In this document: positions 34,048-42,168 of the stretch, in pieces
Layout: each line of letters begins with the position of its first letter
Position numbering within the stretch: the first letter of the stretch is position 1
Source: Anaerolineales bacterium
Lineage (GTDB): Bacteria > Chloroflexota > Anaerolineae > Anaerolineales > Villigracilaceae
NCBI GenBank assembly: GCA_030834895.1
Contig: JAUQXA010000010.1
Coordinates: 276,925 to 340,924, forward strand
Direction: 5' to 3'
Length of the DNA stretch: 64,000 nucleotides
Translations under genes and position numbers: made by a program
The notes under the pieces: model-generated
Databases searched by the model: none
What the model was told of the DNA's origin: nothing
What the model saw: only the letters and a program-made list of their open reading frames with translations

Positions 34048-34087
34048 TGTGTACGTGTCTACCTGTCTACCTGTTTACTTGTCTACT
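34048..34087 (-). repeat. Five contiguous 8-nt repeats over the mttB-1 stop codon
   Basis: Plus-strand units TGTGTACG, TGTCTACC, TGTCTACC, TGTTTACT and TGTCTACT follow each other without gap. The stop codon of mttB paralogue 1 lies in the last unit. It is the longest clean example of the RGTANACA family. Confidence 0.75.
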
Positions 34088-35504
34088 TCCTCACCTTCAC
34101 CAATTCCTTCTCTGCCGCCGCCATAATCGCGTCCAACTCCTTCTCCTGCTGAGGCTCCAGCGGCGGAACCTCATGCTCGCGCAGAATCCGCTCCGCTTCG
34201 TCGATGGCACGGTCGACGAGACTCTTCATCCCGCCGCGTTCCCAATTCTCCCACGAATTGCGCTCGGTCATCTTCGTCAACTGGACTTCGCCAGCCTTGA
34301 GATATTTCATCGTGTGCTTTTGACCGAGGAAATTCCGCGAGCCATCCATGATTGCGCCGATGATGTCCACCGCCAGCGCTTCTTCATCGGCGGAGAATCC
34401 GCGCCGCAAGCGCAGGACGCTCAAAGCCAGTTCATTGTCCAAAACCATTTGTGCGTACGAACCCATCACACCCGCTTCCATCTCGCCAATACCGGAGAGT
34501 TCGTCCGCGCCAGCTAGGGCAGGAATCGCCGCATTCAGTCCGCGCTCGAATCCGTTTTGGACATCCAGCGTATGCGAGTTGGTCGAGAACCCGTACACGT
34601 TGACGGGGAAGCCGTAATAATGTCCAAGTTGAACCGTGCCAGCCGAAGCAATCGCCAACTCCACGCCGCCCCAGACGGAAATACCCGTGCGTGGCTCCAT
34701 CATCGCCAGTCGTCCGCAGTAGATGATGGGCAGACCTGGGTTGATTAGCTGAGTCAAAACCACCACCGCTAGCGTCTCCGCATTTTGTTGAGCAATCGAG
34801 CCGCTGATGGTCATCGGGGACGTTGCACCAGCCGTCGGGCAGGGGAGCGCCCCAAATGCCACGCCCGACTTGGCAATCTCGATCATCGCTTCCGCTTCGT
34901 GGTCGGGGATGGTCAGCGGACTGACGGGCGATAGGGCGATGGTCAACACTTCCTTTGGGTCGCCGATGACCTCCGCCATTTTCAGCGCGTATTTCATCTC
35001 GCCGCCGTACTGGACGCCAGGTCCCTGCAACGGCTTGGTGGTGAACGGCAGGGCGTGACGGTACATCGCCAGCGACATCAATTCGCCAGGCACATCCTGC
35101 GGCGTGAAAAATGGCGTGATGGTGTGACAATTTTCGAGCGCGTCCAGCAAGCGCGTCGCGTCGCGCACATCCTGCATTTGCGCAATGCGGCGCGTGTTGG
35201 TCTTGGCGTCGTACACGTCGCGCGCCCCGCCGAGGTTGTGGAAATATAAATTCCCATCGCCGAGATTCTTGGTCACGCCGCCGCGCCCCTTGATGGAGAC
35301 TTTTTTGCCTGCCTTTTTTATGCTGTTTTCCACCAGTTCAGGAGGGAAATAAACGCGATTGCCCTTTACTTTGCAACCCGCACCTGTCAAAATCTCAAGG
35401 CTTTCCTTGTGCGTCCACACATAACCCACTTCGCTCAAAATCCGCAACGTCGCCTCATGAATCCCCTTCACCTCGCCATCTGACAAAAACTTCATTCGTT
35501 CCAT
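34083..35504 (-). CDS. MttB-family methyltransferase, paralogue 1 (non-pyrrolysine)
   Basis: A 473-residue member of the trimethylamine methyltransferase (MttB) superfamily. It starts with KFLSDGEVKGIHEATLRIL and GYVWTHKESLEIL, and has GVAFGALPCPTAGATSPMTI in the core and EVQLTKMTERNSWENWERGG near the end. The frame is open throughout with no internal amber codon, so it is of the quaternary-amine type (as glycine betaine, proline betaine or carnitine demethylases) rather than the pyrrolysine enzyme. AAGGAG lies seven bases upstream of the ATG. Substrate unknown; it would methylate the corrinoid protein. Confidence 0.9.
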   Translation of the reverse strand: MERMKFLSDGEVKGIHEATLRILSEVGYVWTHKESLEILTGAGCKVKGNRVYFPPELVENSIKKAGKKVSIKGRGGVTKNLGDGNLYFHNLGGARDVYDAKTNTRRIAQMQDVRDATRLLDALENCHTITPFFTPQDVPGELMSLAMYRHALPFTTKPLQGPGVQYGGEMKYALKMAEVIGDPKEVLTIALSPVSPLTIPDHEAEAMIEIAKSGVAFGALPCPTAGATSPMTISGSIAQQNAETLAVVVLTQLINPGLPIIYCGRLAMMEPRTGISVWGGVELAIASAGTVQLGHYYGFPVNVYGFSTNSHTLDVQNGFERGLNAAIPALAGADELSGIGEMEAGVMGSYAQMVLDNELALSVLRLRRGFSADEEALAVDIIGAIMDGSRNFLGQKHTMKYLKAGEVQLTKMTERNSWENWERGGMKSLVDRAIDEAERILREHEVPPLEPQQEKELDAIMAAAEKELVKVRK

Positions 35505-35526
35505 TGCGTGTCTCCTTCCAACCTTT

Positions 35527-35600
35527 TACCACAGAGACCACAGAGCGCACAGAGAAACCTTTTAAAAACCTCAGTGGTCTCTGTGTGCTCTGTGGTTAAG
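35527..35600. repeat. CCACAGAG repeat with inverted symmetry
   Basis: ACCACAGAGACCACAGAG on the left and CTCTGTGTGCTCTGTGGT on the right, separated by about 25 bases. It fills the gap between the S9 peptidase and mttB-1. Related CTTTGTGTCC-like text occurs at 2490-2515 behind the binding-protein gene. Confidence 0.55.
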
Positions 35601-35603
35601 TCT

Positions 35604-37403
35604 TTACCTCTTTTCCAGCGAGCGCTCCAAAAACGTCACACACTTCTCTTCTGAATCAATGATGTTCTCGATCTTCAAAAACGAATGACCTTCATCTTCG
35701 TACAACAGGAACTCGACTTCTTTGCCAAGCTCGACAAGTTTATCACGCGCCTCCATTGAATCCGATGCGGGACAGCGCGGGTCATTCCCTCCGCTAATCA
35801 TTTGCACGGGCGCGTTGACCTTGTCCAAAAAGAAATACGGTGAATGCGATATCCATAGTTCGCGGTTGTCTTCAGGGTCGCCCATGTTCTCGATGTTCCA
35901 ATGCTGCAAGTCTTCGCGCGAGTCCTTGTGCGATTTGAGCCAGTTCAAAAACGGCACAATCGCCGAGCCCGCTGCCCACAAGTCGGGATAGCGCGTCAGG
36001 CAGCTCATCGTCAGAAATCCGCCGTGGCTTCGCCCCGTCACCGCAATCCTGTCGCCCAAGCCGTTTTCTATCAAATACTTCGCGCCCGCCGCGCAGTCGT
36101 CCGTGTCCACGCCGCCCATGTCATAGCGGCTGGCGTTTTGCCAGGCTTTGCCGTATCCCGTCGAGCCGCGGTAATTTGGCGCAAGCACCGTCCACCCGCG
36201 CGAGACCATGTGACTTATCGTCGGCTGCCACGAAAACTGAATATGCCAGTTCGGTCCGCCGTGAATATTTACCACCGCCTTGCCCGTCCCGCGATACAAA
36301 AGCGCGGGGACTTTCACGCCGTCCATGCCCGCGTACCAAACTTCCTCGGGGTGCGGAAACTCGCCGGACCCCTCTGGTAGCGAATTCGTCAACTGCTGAA
36401 TCGAATCATCTTCCAGCCCCATCATCCACAAATCGCACGGATGACTTGGGTCTTCATACAGGAGAATCACATCCTCAGCCTTGAACTGCGGAAACGAGTG
36501 GACACCCGCCCCAACCTTTCTCTGCTCGACAGGGCTTTCTTTTTTCCTAAACTGAAAGCTGGTCTGTGCTCCGTCCGAGTGAATCCACCCGATAGTTTGT
36601 CCGCTTCGCGACCACGCAGGTTGTGTGTCATCCCCAACAGACTCGTTAACCCAGGTAATTTCTCCCGTCTCGACGTTGAACAATCCGATGTCATGCCATT
36701 CCCCATGTTCGCCAGAGAACGCCAAAAACTTCGAGTCTGGCGACCAGGCAGGATGTTCTGCATTCAAATTGATTTGTGTAGTAGCGACTTTAGTCGCTTT
36801 CCTCGGACGATTAACAGGCACAAGGTAAATGCTTCGGTCACTCGCCGCCGCTTCTGCTTCCAGCGCAATCCACTGTCCATCGGGCGACCACTTCGCGTCC
36901 CAACAGGGATGGAAGACATTCTTAATCATCCGCCCATCCGAGCCGTCGGTGGGGAGCAGGTGCAGGGCAAACTGTCCGTGCTTGTCCGAAAGCACAGCCA
37001 GCATCTTTCCATCTGGTGACCAGGAGATATTCGGTTGGTGCGCGTAGGCAATCTGGGGCGTCAGGTTCGTAGTGACGTTTGCCTCGAAGTCGTGAATGAC
37101 TATTTGAAACGACTCGCTCCCATCTACATCCAGTGCAAATGCCAATTGCTTTCCATCCGCCGAAAACACAGGCGCAAATTTCGCCTCTTCTACTCCCGTC
37201 ATTGCGAGCCGTGTAGCGGCGAAGCAATCCCCACCCATTTCAGAGATTGCTTTGGGCTGTCGCCCTCGCAATGACGTATGCCACAACTCCCACTTCCCCG
37301 ACTTATTCCATGAAAATACCAACCTCTTTCCATTAGGGGAGAGGGCGAAGGGCAGGGTGTTGTCCACATTGGGAACGCGCAGGAGTTGGGAAAGGTTGAG
37401 CAT
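35604..37403 (-). CDS. S9-family peptidase (acylaminoacyl-peptidase/prolyl oligopeptidase)
   Basis: A 599-residue cytosolic serine peptidase. The first 340 residues form a beta-propeller of repeats such as WSPDGKMLAVLSDKHG and WSPDSKFLAFSGEHGEW. The C-terminal hydrolase has the nucleophile in TGRSHGGFLTM, Asp in SGGNDPRCPASDS and His in YEDEGHSFLK. Residues 43-69 (TSLRGRQPKAIS through ATRLAMT) are encoded by a palindromic repeat element with 12-bp inverted ends, lying where relatives have a short propeller linker. No ribosome site is visible; a perfect palindrome lies eight bases upstream of the ATG. Confidence 0.92.
   Translation of the reverse strand: MLNLSQLLRVPNVDNTLPFALSPNGKRLVFSWNKSGKWELWHTSLRGRQPKAISEMGGDCFAATRLAMTGVEEAKFAPVFSADGKQLAFALDVDGSESFQIVIHDFEANVTTNLTPQIAYAHQPNISWSPDGKMLAVLSDKHGQFALHLLPTDGSDGRMIKNVFHPCWDAKWSPDGQWIALEAEAAASDRSIYLVPVNRPRKATKVATTQINLNAEHPAWSPDSKFLAFSGEHGEWHDIGLFNVETGEITWVNESVGDDTQPAWSRSGQTIGWIHSDGAQTSFQFRKKESPVEQRKVGAGVHSFPQFKAEDVILLYEDPSHPCDLWMMGLEDDSIQQLTNSLPEGSGEFPHPEEVWYAGMDGVKVPALLYRGTGKAVVNIHGGPNWHIQFSWQPTISHMVSRGWTVLAPNYRGSTGYGKAWQNASRYDMGGVDTDDCAAGAKYLIENGLGDRIAVTGRSHGGFLTMSCLTRYPDLWAAGSAIVPFLNWLKSHKDSREDLQHWNIENMGDPEDNRELWISHSPYFFLDKVNAPVQMISGGNDPRCPASDSMEARDKLVELGKEVEFLLYEDEGHSFLKIENIIDSEEKCVTFLERSLEKR
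37197..37276. repeat. GTCATTGCGAG-type palindromic element, copy 2, in frame inside the S9 peptidase
   Basis: 80 bp bounded by perfect 12-bp inverted repeats CGTCATTGCGAG and CTCGCAATGACG, with inner GAAGCAATCC and GATTGCTTT also complementary. The whole element is translated as residues 43-69. Non-coding relatives lie at 20369-20472 and 54953-55030. Confidence 0.85.
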
Positions 37404-37411
37404 AATCGAAT

Positions 37412-37446
37412 CAGACTTCGGAAGTCTCTAAGACTTCCGAAGTCTG
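37412..37446. repeat. CAGACTTCGGAAGTCT palindrome
   Basis: Two perfect 16-bp arms (37412-37427, 37431-37446) with loop CTA. Each arm contains ACTT-CGG-AAGT. It lies between mttB-2 and the S9 peptidase start and may end the mttB-2 transcript. Confidence 0.7.
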
Positions 37447-37469
37447 CCTTGTTTCTTGAACTGATTTAC

Positions 37470-38945
37470 TTACGCGGGTTGAAAACCTTCGATCACCGGC
37501 AGGGACTCGACGCCAGCCTTCTTAGCCAGTTCAAGCACAAAGGCATGGAGTTGACTCTCTTGAGCAGGATCAAGCTCAGGGCGGCGATAGGATGCGAGCA
37601 ATTCCTTCACGCGGATCTTCGCCCGCTCGAAAGTGTCCAGCGAGCCGCTTGCCTTCCAGCCGCGAATCGAGTCGCGGTCGATGACGGAGCTTGGCATATG
37701 TTGTTCTTGCTGGAACAACTTCATTGTGATCTTCTGTTTGAGGAAGTCGCCGCCTTTGAAGTTGACGCCTTCATAGAAACCAGTCGCCAGCGTTTCGGTG
37801 TGGACTTTCATTCCTTCGAGCATGCGTTTTGCCATTGCCACGCCTTCCGCGTCGATGACCAGTTTCTCCGCGCTTTGGCAGAGGAGGAAGTCCAACATGC
37901 CTGAACCCGAAATCATGTTGATTCCGCTCAACGCGCCGATCATGGCGGTCACGCCGCTTTCGATGCCAGCCTGCATATCCAGCCGCTTCGAGTCGGTTGC
38001 GCCGAGGTAGGTGTGTGTCGGCACGCCCAAATGTTTTCCAACCTGCGCATAGGACGAGTCAATCATCGCGGTCTCGACTGCGCCCATCGGTGTGCCGCCC
38101 TTGCGCATGTCGAAGATGGCGGGTGCGCCGCCCCAGACGATGGGTGAACCCGCGTGCGCCAGTTGATGAATGGTGATTCCCGCCAGGCATTCCGCTGCGT
38201 GCTGTGTGACCGCTCCAATCAACGTGACGGGAGCCGCCGCGCCAGCCAGAGGCATGGACACGATCTCGGCAGGCACGCCTGCCCGAGCCAACGCCATCAG
38301 GTTGCCCGAACCGAAGTTCGACCAAATCAACGGGGGCGAGGGGCAGACATCGAAAACAGCGCGTGGCTTCTCGCGCAGTTTGTCCATGCCGCCCGACATG
38401 ATGGCGAGCATGTCAACCATTTCCGTCACGGTCTTGTTGGTGAACGCGCCCGTGACGATTGGCTTCTTTGAGTGTATCAACACCAGATACAGGCGGTACA
38501 GGTCGTGGATTTCCTTTGGCACGTCATGGCAGACAACGGCTGTGGATTGCGCGTCGTATTGCGGAATCTGCTCCGCCACTTTCAACAGGCGAATCAGGTC
38601 GGGGGTTTCGGCGGTCTTCTGTTCGAGGGTGTCGGGGTCAAGGACGCTGATTCCCGAAGAACCAGGGTCGAACTGAACCTTGTCGCCGCCGTATTCCACT
38701 TTGGGATTGCCTTCGTAATCGTATAAATAGAATTTGCGCGGCACGGTGTTGAGTGCGGCTTTGACGATTTGCGCAGGGATTTTTGCCACCAGCGTTTCTT
38801 CGTCTACCAGTGCGCCCGCATCCGCAAGAAGTTTACGCGCCTCTTCATTCTGGACTTTGATTCCAGGCTTGAGCAATAATTGATACGCCTCGTCAACAAT
38901 GCGCTCGATCAAATCTTCGGTCAATAGGGAAAGTTTGGGTTGCAT
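37470..38945 (-). CDS. MttB-family methyltransferase, paralogue 2 (non-pyrrolysine)
   Basis: A 491-residue MttB-superfamily protein. It has LIERIVDEAYQLLLKPGIKV, the region FDPGSSGISVLDPDTLEQ, PAEIVSMPLAGAAAPVTLIG and, near the C-terminus, EQHMPSSVIDRDSIRGW. No internal stop is present. GAGG lies six bases upstream of the ATG. Distant from paralogues 1 and 3, so it may take a different quaternary amine. It lies between paralogue 3 and the S9 peptidase. Confidence 0.9.
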   Translation of the reverse strand: MQPKLSLLTEDLIERIVDEAYQLLLKPGIKVQNEEARKLLADAGALVDEETLVAKIPAQIVKAALNTVPRKFYLYDYEGNPKVEYGGDKVQFDPGSSGISVLDPDTLEQKTAETPDLIRLLKVAEQIPQYDAQSTAVVCHDVPKEIHDLYRLYLVLIHSKKPIVTGAFTNKTVTEMVDMLAIMSGGMDKLREKPRAVFDVCPSPPLIWSNFGSGNLMALARAGVPAEIVSMPLAGAAAPVTLIGAVTQHAAECLAGITIHQLAHAGSPIVWGGAPAIFDMRKGGTPMGAVETAMIDSSYAQVGKHLGVPTHTYLGATDSKRLDMQAGIESGVTAMIGALSGINMISGSGMLDFLLCQSAEKLVIDAEGVAMAKRMLEGMKVHTETLATGFYEGVNFKGGDFLKQKITMKLFQQEQHMPSSVIDRDSIRGWKASGSLDTFERAKIRVKELLASYRRPELDPAQESQLHAFVLELAKKAGVESLPVIEGFQPA

Positions 38946-38965
38946 GGGTCACCTCTAATTCGCGT

Positions 38966-39007
38966 TGAGCGCAGTCGAAACGCTGTCCTTCGACTGCGCT
39001 CAGGACG
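38966..39007. repeat. TTCGACTGCGCTCA inverted repeat
   Basis: 14-bp arms TGAGCGCAGTCGAA and TTCGACTGCGCTCA (38966-38979, 38989-39002) with a nine-base loop. A 23-bp part (38985-39007) is identical to 43418-43440 inside the nuoEF gene. Confidence 0.8.
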
Positions 39008-39013
39008 ATAGAC

Positions 39014-40468
39014 TTACTTTTTCTCGACAGACTTAATGATTCTGTCGAACTCTGCGCTGATCTTGGCATCCAATGGATCGGGCTGATGCTCCTTCAAAGC
39101 CTTGCGTGCCTTGGCGAGCGCCCAGTCGCGGGCGTCGTCTTTCTTTGTTTCCCATTCAGAGTACGGACGGCGATCCATGAACTGCGGCATGAACAATTCG
39201 CGCATGTGTTTGCGGGTATGCTTTTGACCGAGGTAATGTCCGCCAGGTCCAACCGCCGCGATGGTATCGAGCGCAAGGGTTTCGTCATTGACTACGATGC
39301 CTTCCATCATCTTGTGGACAATCGAAAAGATTTCGCAGTCCATCATCATCTCGGCGAATGACCAGATACGGCTGCCGTGAAGGAAGCCCGCTCCCAACAG
39401 CATATCGGACATGACGATGCTTGCCATGAAACTGGAGAGTCCGCCTTCGAGACCTGCCTGCCAGTTGGGTTCTTTTGCGCCTGTGGCGAAGGCTCCCATC
39501 GAGAGCGGGATGTTGTAAAAGTCTGAGAGGACGTTGGTTGCCGCGCCGAAGAGGAAGTCTTCTGGACCGCCGCCAGTGTAGGAGCCGTTTCGCAAATCCG
39601 AAGCGGTTTGCGCGGCAGCGTAGAAGACGGGAGCGCCTGGGTGGGCGATTTGTAACAAGGCTGTCGCGGAGATCACTTCTGCGTTGCCAACTGCGAGGTC
39701 GCCAGCCAAAGTGATGGGACCCGTCGTGGCGCAAGCCGCCATGGTCATGAATCCAGTCGGGATTCCCACTTCAGCGGCAAGCAAGGATGCATCCAGGCTT
39801 CCGCCATCATGACCGAGCGGTGGCGCGGTGCATTGCATCAACGATAGCATGGGACGATTGCGGATTTTTCCTTTTCCACCCGCCAGAATCGCCGCCATCT
39901 CGATTGCGGCTTTGGCTTCCTCGATGTTGTAAACCGATTCAGTCTGGACGTGCTTGGTGGAGTTTTCCCACACGGCTTTGATTTCGTGAAGTCCCCGCGA
40001 CTCGACGGGCGTATCCTGCGCCGAGAGCGCGACCCAGTGGAAGGCGATTTCCTCAGTGGCGTCAGCCACCCGCGCAATGTCGCGGACATCCTGCAAGCAG
40101 GACGTGCGTTTGATGCCAGTGTTGATATCCAGAATTTCCACGCCGCATCCGTCGGTGGCGAGGTTGACATGGTTGCCGTCGAGGGGCAAATCCTGTTGCG
40201 GGTCGCGCGCCCCGAGAACGTAGGCGGGCGGAGCTTTCTTCAGCGCATCCTCGATGATGTGCGGCTTGACGCGCACGATCTTCTTTTCATGATCGACTTC
40301 CGCGCCAACGGATTCCCAAATCTCCAGCGCGCGTTTGGAAGGAAACCTCACGCCGACTTTTTCGATGATTTGCAAAGTCGCGTCGTGAATTTTCGTTACT
40401 TCATCTGGCGTCAGCACTTCCAGCTTCAATTTTGGATTGCTGATGGTCTTGATATTTTTTGTTGACAC
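39014..40468 (-). CDS. MttB-family methyltransferase, paralogue 3 (non-pyrrolysine)
   Basis: A 484-residue MttB-superfamily protein. It has LEVLTPDEVTKIHDATLQII, VNLATDGCGVEILDINTGI, GFMTMAACATTGPITLAGDL and HYLGQKHTRKHMRELFMPQF. The start is best placed at a GTG (40468) because AGGAGG lies five bases before it; the ATG further upstream would put that site inside the coding region. No internal stop, hence no pyrrolysine. It follows the corrinoid-protein gene directly and is the most likely partner of it. Confidence 0.9.
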   Translation of the reverse strand: MSTKNIKTISNPKLKLEVLTPDEVTKIHDATLQIIEKVGVRFPSKRALEIWESVGAEVDHEKKIVRVKPHIIEDALKKAPPAYVLGARDPQQDLPLDGNHVNLATDGCGVEILDINTGIKRTSCLQDVRDIARVADATEEIAFHWVALSAQDTPVESRGLHEIKAVWENSTKHVQTESVYNIEEAKAAIEMAAILAGGKGKIRNRPMLSLMQCTAPPLGHDGGSLDASLLAAEVGIPTGFMTMAACATTGPITLAGDLAVGNAEVISATALLQIAHPGAPVFYAAAQTASDLRNGSYTGGGPEDFLFGAATNVLSDFYNIPLSMGAFATGAKEPNWQAGLEGGLSSFMASIVMSDMLLGAGFLHGSRIWSFAEMMMDCEIFSIVHKMMEGIVVNDETLALDTIAAVGPGGHYLGQKHTRKHMRELFMPQFMDRRPYSEWETKKDDARDWALAKARKALKEHQPDPLDAKISAEFDRIIKSVEKK

Positions 40469-40635
40469 GGAACCTCCTGAATAAATAATTTCAGAGACCA
40501 ATTGTTTTCCTTCTTTTTTTGGCGCACTAAATCACGCTGATCAAATCCTTGAATCGGCGGCACGCGTAGCGAACGTCATTATGTGCGCCCACGCCGTAAG
40601 CAGAGCGGTTGTTCGCTTTTGCGAATGAAGCTTTG

Positions 40636-41292
40636 CTAAGCGTTTGCTTTGCCGACCAATTCCTTGGCGACCTTAACCGCACCAATCGCATCTTCGGAAT
40701 AGCCATCGGCTTTGATCTTCTCGACCCAGTCTTTTGTGATGGGCGCGCCGCCGACCATGACTTTGATCTTCGGGCGCAGACCTTCCTTGTCGAGTTCTTC
40801 GATGACTTCGCGCTGGCGGACCATTGTGGTCGTGAGTAATGCGCTCATGCCGATGATGTTGGCGTTTACTTCGAGTGCCTTGCCGATGATCTTCTCTGCG
40901 GGCTGGTCCACGCCGAGGTCGATGACTTCGAACCCCGAAGCGCTCAACATGGTCCCGACAAGCGTTTTGCCAATCTCGTGGATGTCGCCTTCGACGGTTG
41001 CCAGCACGACCTTGCCCAGCATCTCACGGGCCTGACCCAGCTTCAACAGTTCAGGTTCCAGCACGGCGACGGCGGTCTTCATTGCTTCACCAGCCATCAC
41101 CAGTTCGGGAAGAAAGGCTTCTCCCTTGCCGAATTGATCGCCGATATAGGTCACGCCGACCACAAACCCCTTGGTGATCGCATCCAATGGGTGCATGTTC
41201 GCCGCGATGGCTTTCTGGGCGAGTTCGGCGGAGAGATCAGAGTCTCCATCGATGATGCTCTGCGCCATTTCCTTCAATAACTCTTCTGACAT
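40636..41292 (-). CDS. Corrinoid methyl-carrier protein (MttC/MtbC-like)
   Basis: A 218-residue two-domain cobalamin protein. Residues about 1-85 are the helical cap (ELLKEMAQSIIDGDSDLSAE); residues about 90-218 bind B12, with the lower-ligand motif DIHEIG in VEGDIHEIGKTLV, then SALLTTTM and VMVGGAPITKDW. It carries the methyl group between MttB enzymes and the tetrahydropterin methyltransferase. MSEELLKEM was chosen because GGAGG lies five bases upstream. The ribosome site overlaps the end of gntR, so both are one transcript. Confidence 0.93.
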   Translation of the reverse strand: MSEELLKEMAQSIIDGDSDLSAELAQKAIAANMHPLDAITKGFVVGVTYIGDQFGKGEAFLPELVMAGEAMKTAVAVLEPELLKLGQAREMLGKVVLATVEGDIHEIGKTLVGTMLSASGFEVIDLGVDQPAEKIIGKALEVNANIIGMSALLTTTMVRQREVIEELDKEGLRPKIKVMVGGAPITKDWVEKIKADGYSEDAIGAVKVAKELVGKANA

Positions 41293-41300
41293 ACTGCCTC

Positions 41301-42044
41301 CTATTTTGGTGTTTTGGTCATGAATTTTGCAAGTTCTTCTTTTTCTCTCAACAACTCCGCGGGGATGTCGAGGTACTCTTCCAGCCACTTCCCGGAATCG
41401 AGCACATGTTCCCTGGTCTTTTGCGCAGCCTGGTCTGTGTCCCCTCGTTTCAGTGCATCCAGGATTGCCTTCAGCTCATTATAAGTCTGTGAAAAAGTGC
41501 CCGTCAGCAGTTCCGGGTCGCGGTATACCGCTTCGTACAACAGCCAATCGGGGAATGCGTTTGCGACAATGGAGTATAACTTGAGCAGCAGGTCGCTGCC
41601 CGATGCCTCGGCAACGATGGAGTGAAACTCTCCGCTCAATTGCCGTTCAATGGGCATTTCGTTTAGTTTAATGTGTTTCCTGACTTCGGCAACGATTTCT
41701 TCGAGACGGGAAATCTGCTTCGCTGTGATGTGGGACGCGGCTTCGCGGGCGGCAAGTGGTTCGAGCATCAACCTCAAACCGTAGGCGTCCGCAATATCCT
41801 TGGTGGACATCTCGCGTACTCGCACGCCGCGATAGGGCACGCGTTCCGCCAGTCCGGCGGAAACCAGCAGGTCGAGCGCTTCACGCACCGGAGTCATGCT
41901 AACACCCATTTGGGAGGCGATATCCTCCTGGCGCAACCAGTCGCCTGGTTTGTATTTCCCGGCTATGATCTGCCGATGGAGGGCATCGTAAACCTCTTCC
42001 TTGAGTGGTTTATGGGCAAGCTCTCTTTCCAGTGCTAACGTCAT
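41301..42044 (-). CDS. GntR-family (FCD) transcriptional regulator
   Basis: A 247-residue repressor or activator. The N-terminal winged helix has EEVYDALHRQIIAGKYKPGD and LRQEDIASQMGVSMTPVREA; the C-terminal FCD domain has AYGLRLMLEPLAAREAA and a His in GEFHSIVAEASGSD that would bind metal. It is the first gene of the corrinoid/MttB operon and probably senses its substrate. The ATG follows directly on an A/T palindrome with no ribosome site, so the message may be leaderless. Confidence 0.92.
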   Translation of the reverse strand: MTLALERELAHKPLKEEVYDALHRQIIAGKYKPGDWLRQEDIASQMGVSMTPVREALDLLVSAGLAERVPYRGVRVREMSTKDIADAYGLRLMLEPLAAREAASHITAKQISRLEEIVAEVRKHIKLNEMPIERQLSGEFHSIVAEASGSDLLLKLYSIVANAFPDWLLYEAVYRDPELLTGTFSQTYNELKAILDALKRGDTDQAAQKTREHVLDSGKWLEEYLDIPAELLREKEELAKFMTKTPK

Positions 42045-42065
42045 AATTATATATTATATATAATT
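42045..42065 (-). promoter_or_regulatory. A/T-rich perfect palindrome before gntR (putative operator)
   Basis: A 21-bp palindrome made of AATTATATAT, one central base and its complement, ending at the base before the gntR start codon. It also holds TATAAT. It may be both -10 region and binding site of the regulator, giving autoregulation. Confidence 0.55.
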
Positions 42066-42121
42066 GCCTGGATTTTGGAAGTTATATTTGTCACAAATTT
42101 TTCTGAGTTTGAACTGTCATC

Positions 42122-42150
42122 TTCATCAAAAAAAATCTTTCGGTTATACT
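42122..42150 (+). promoter_or_regulatory. Putative promoter of the formate dehydrogenase operon
   Basis: TTCATC and TATACT with a 17-base spacer, the -10 ending 18 bases before the nuoEF ATG. The -35 box is weak. Confidence 0.45.
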
Positions 42151-42168
42151 CAGCATATCGGAGCGCCT

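Noticed and set aside
34000..34090. Tandem repeat as a CRISPR array
   Set aside because: The units are only 8 nt long, contiguous and without spacers.
34083..40468. Pyrrolysine (in-frame amber) in the mttB genes
   Set aside because: All three frames are open without an internal TAG, so they are the non-pyrrolysine type.
40469..40501. Upstream ATG start for mttB paralogue 3
   Set aside because: The codons for GGS are the ribosome site itself; the GTG at 40468 fits better.
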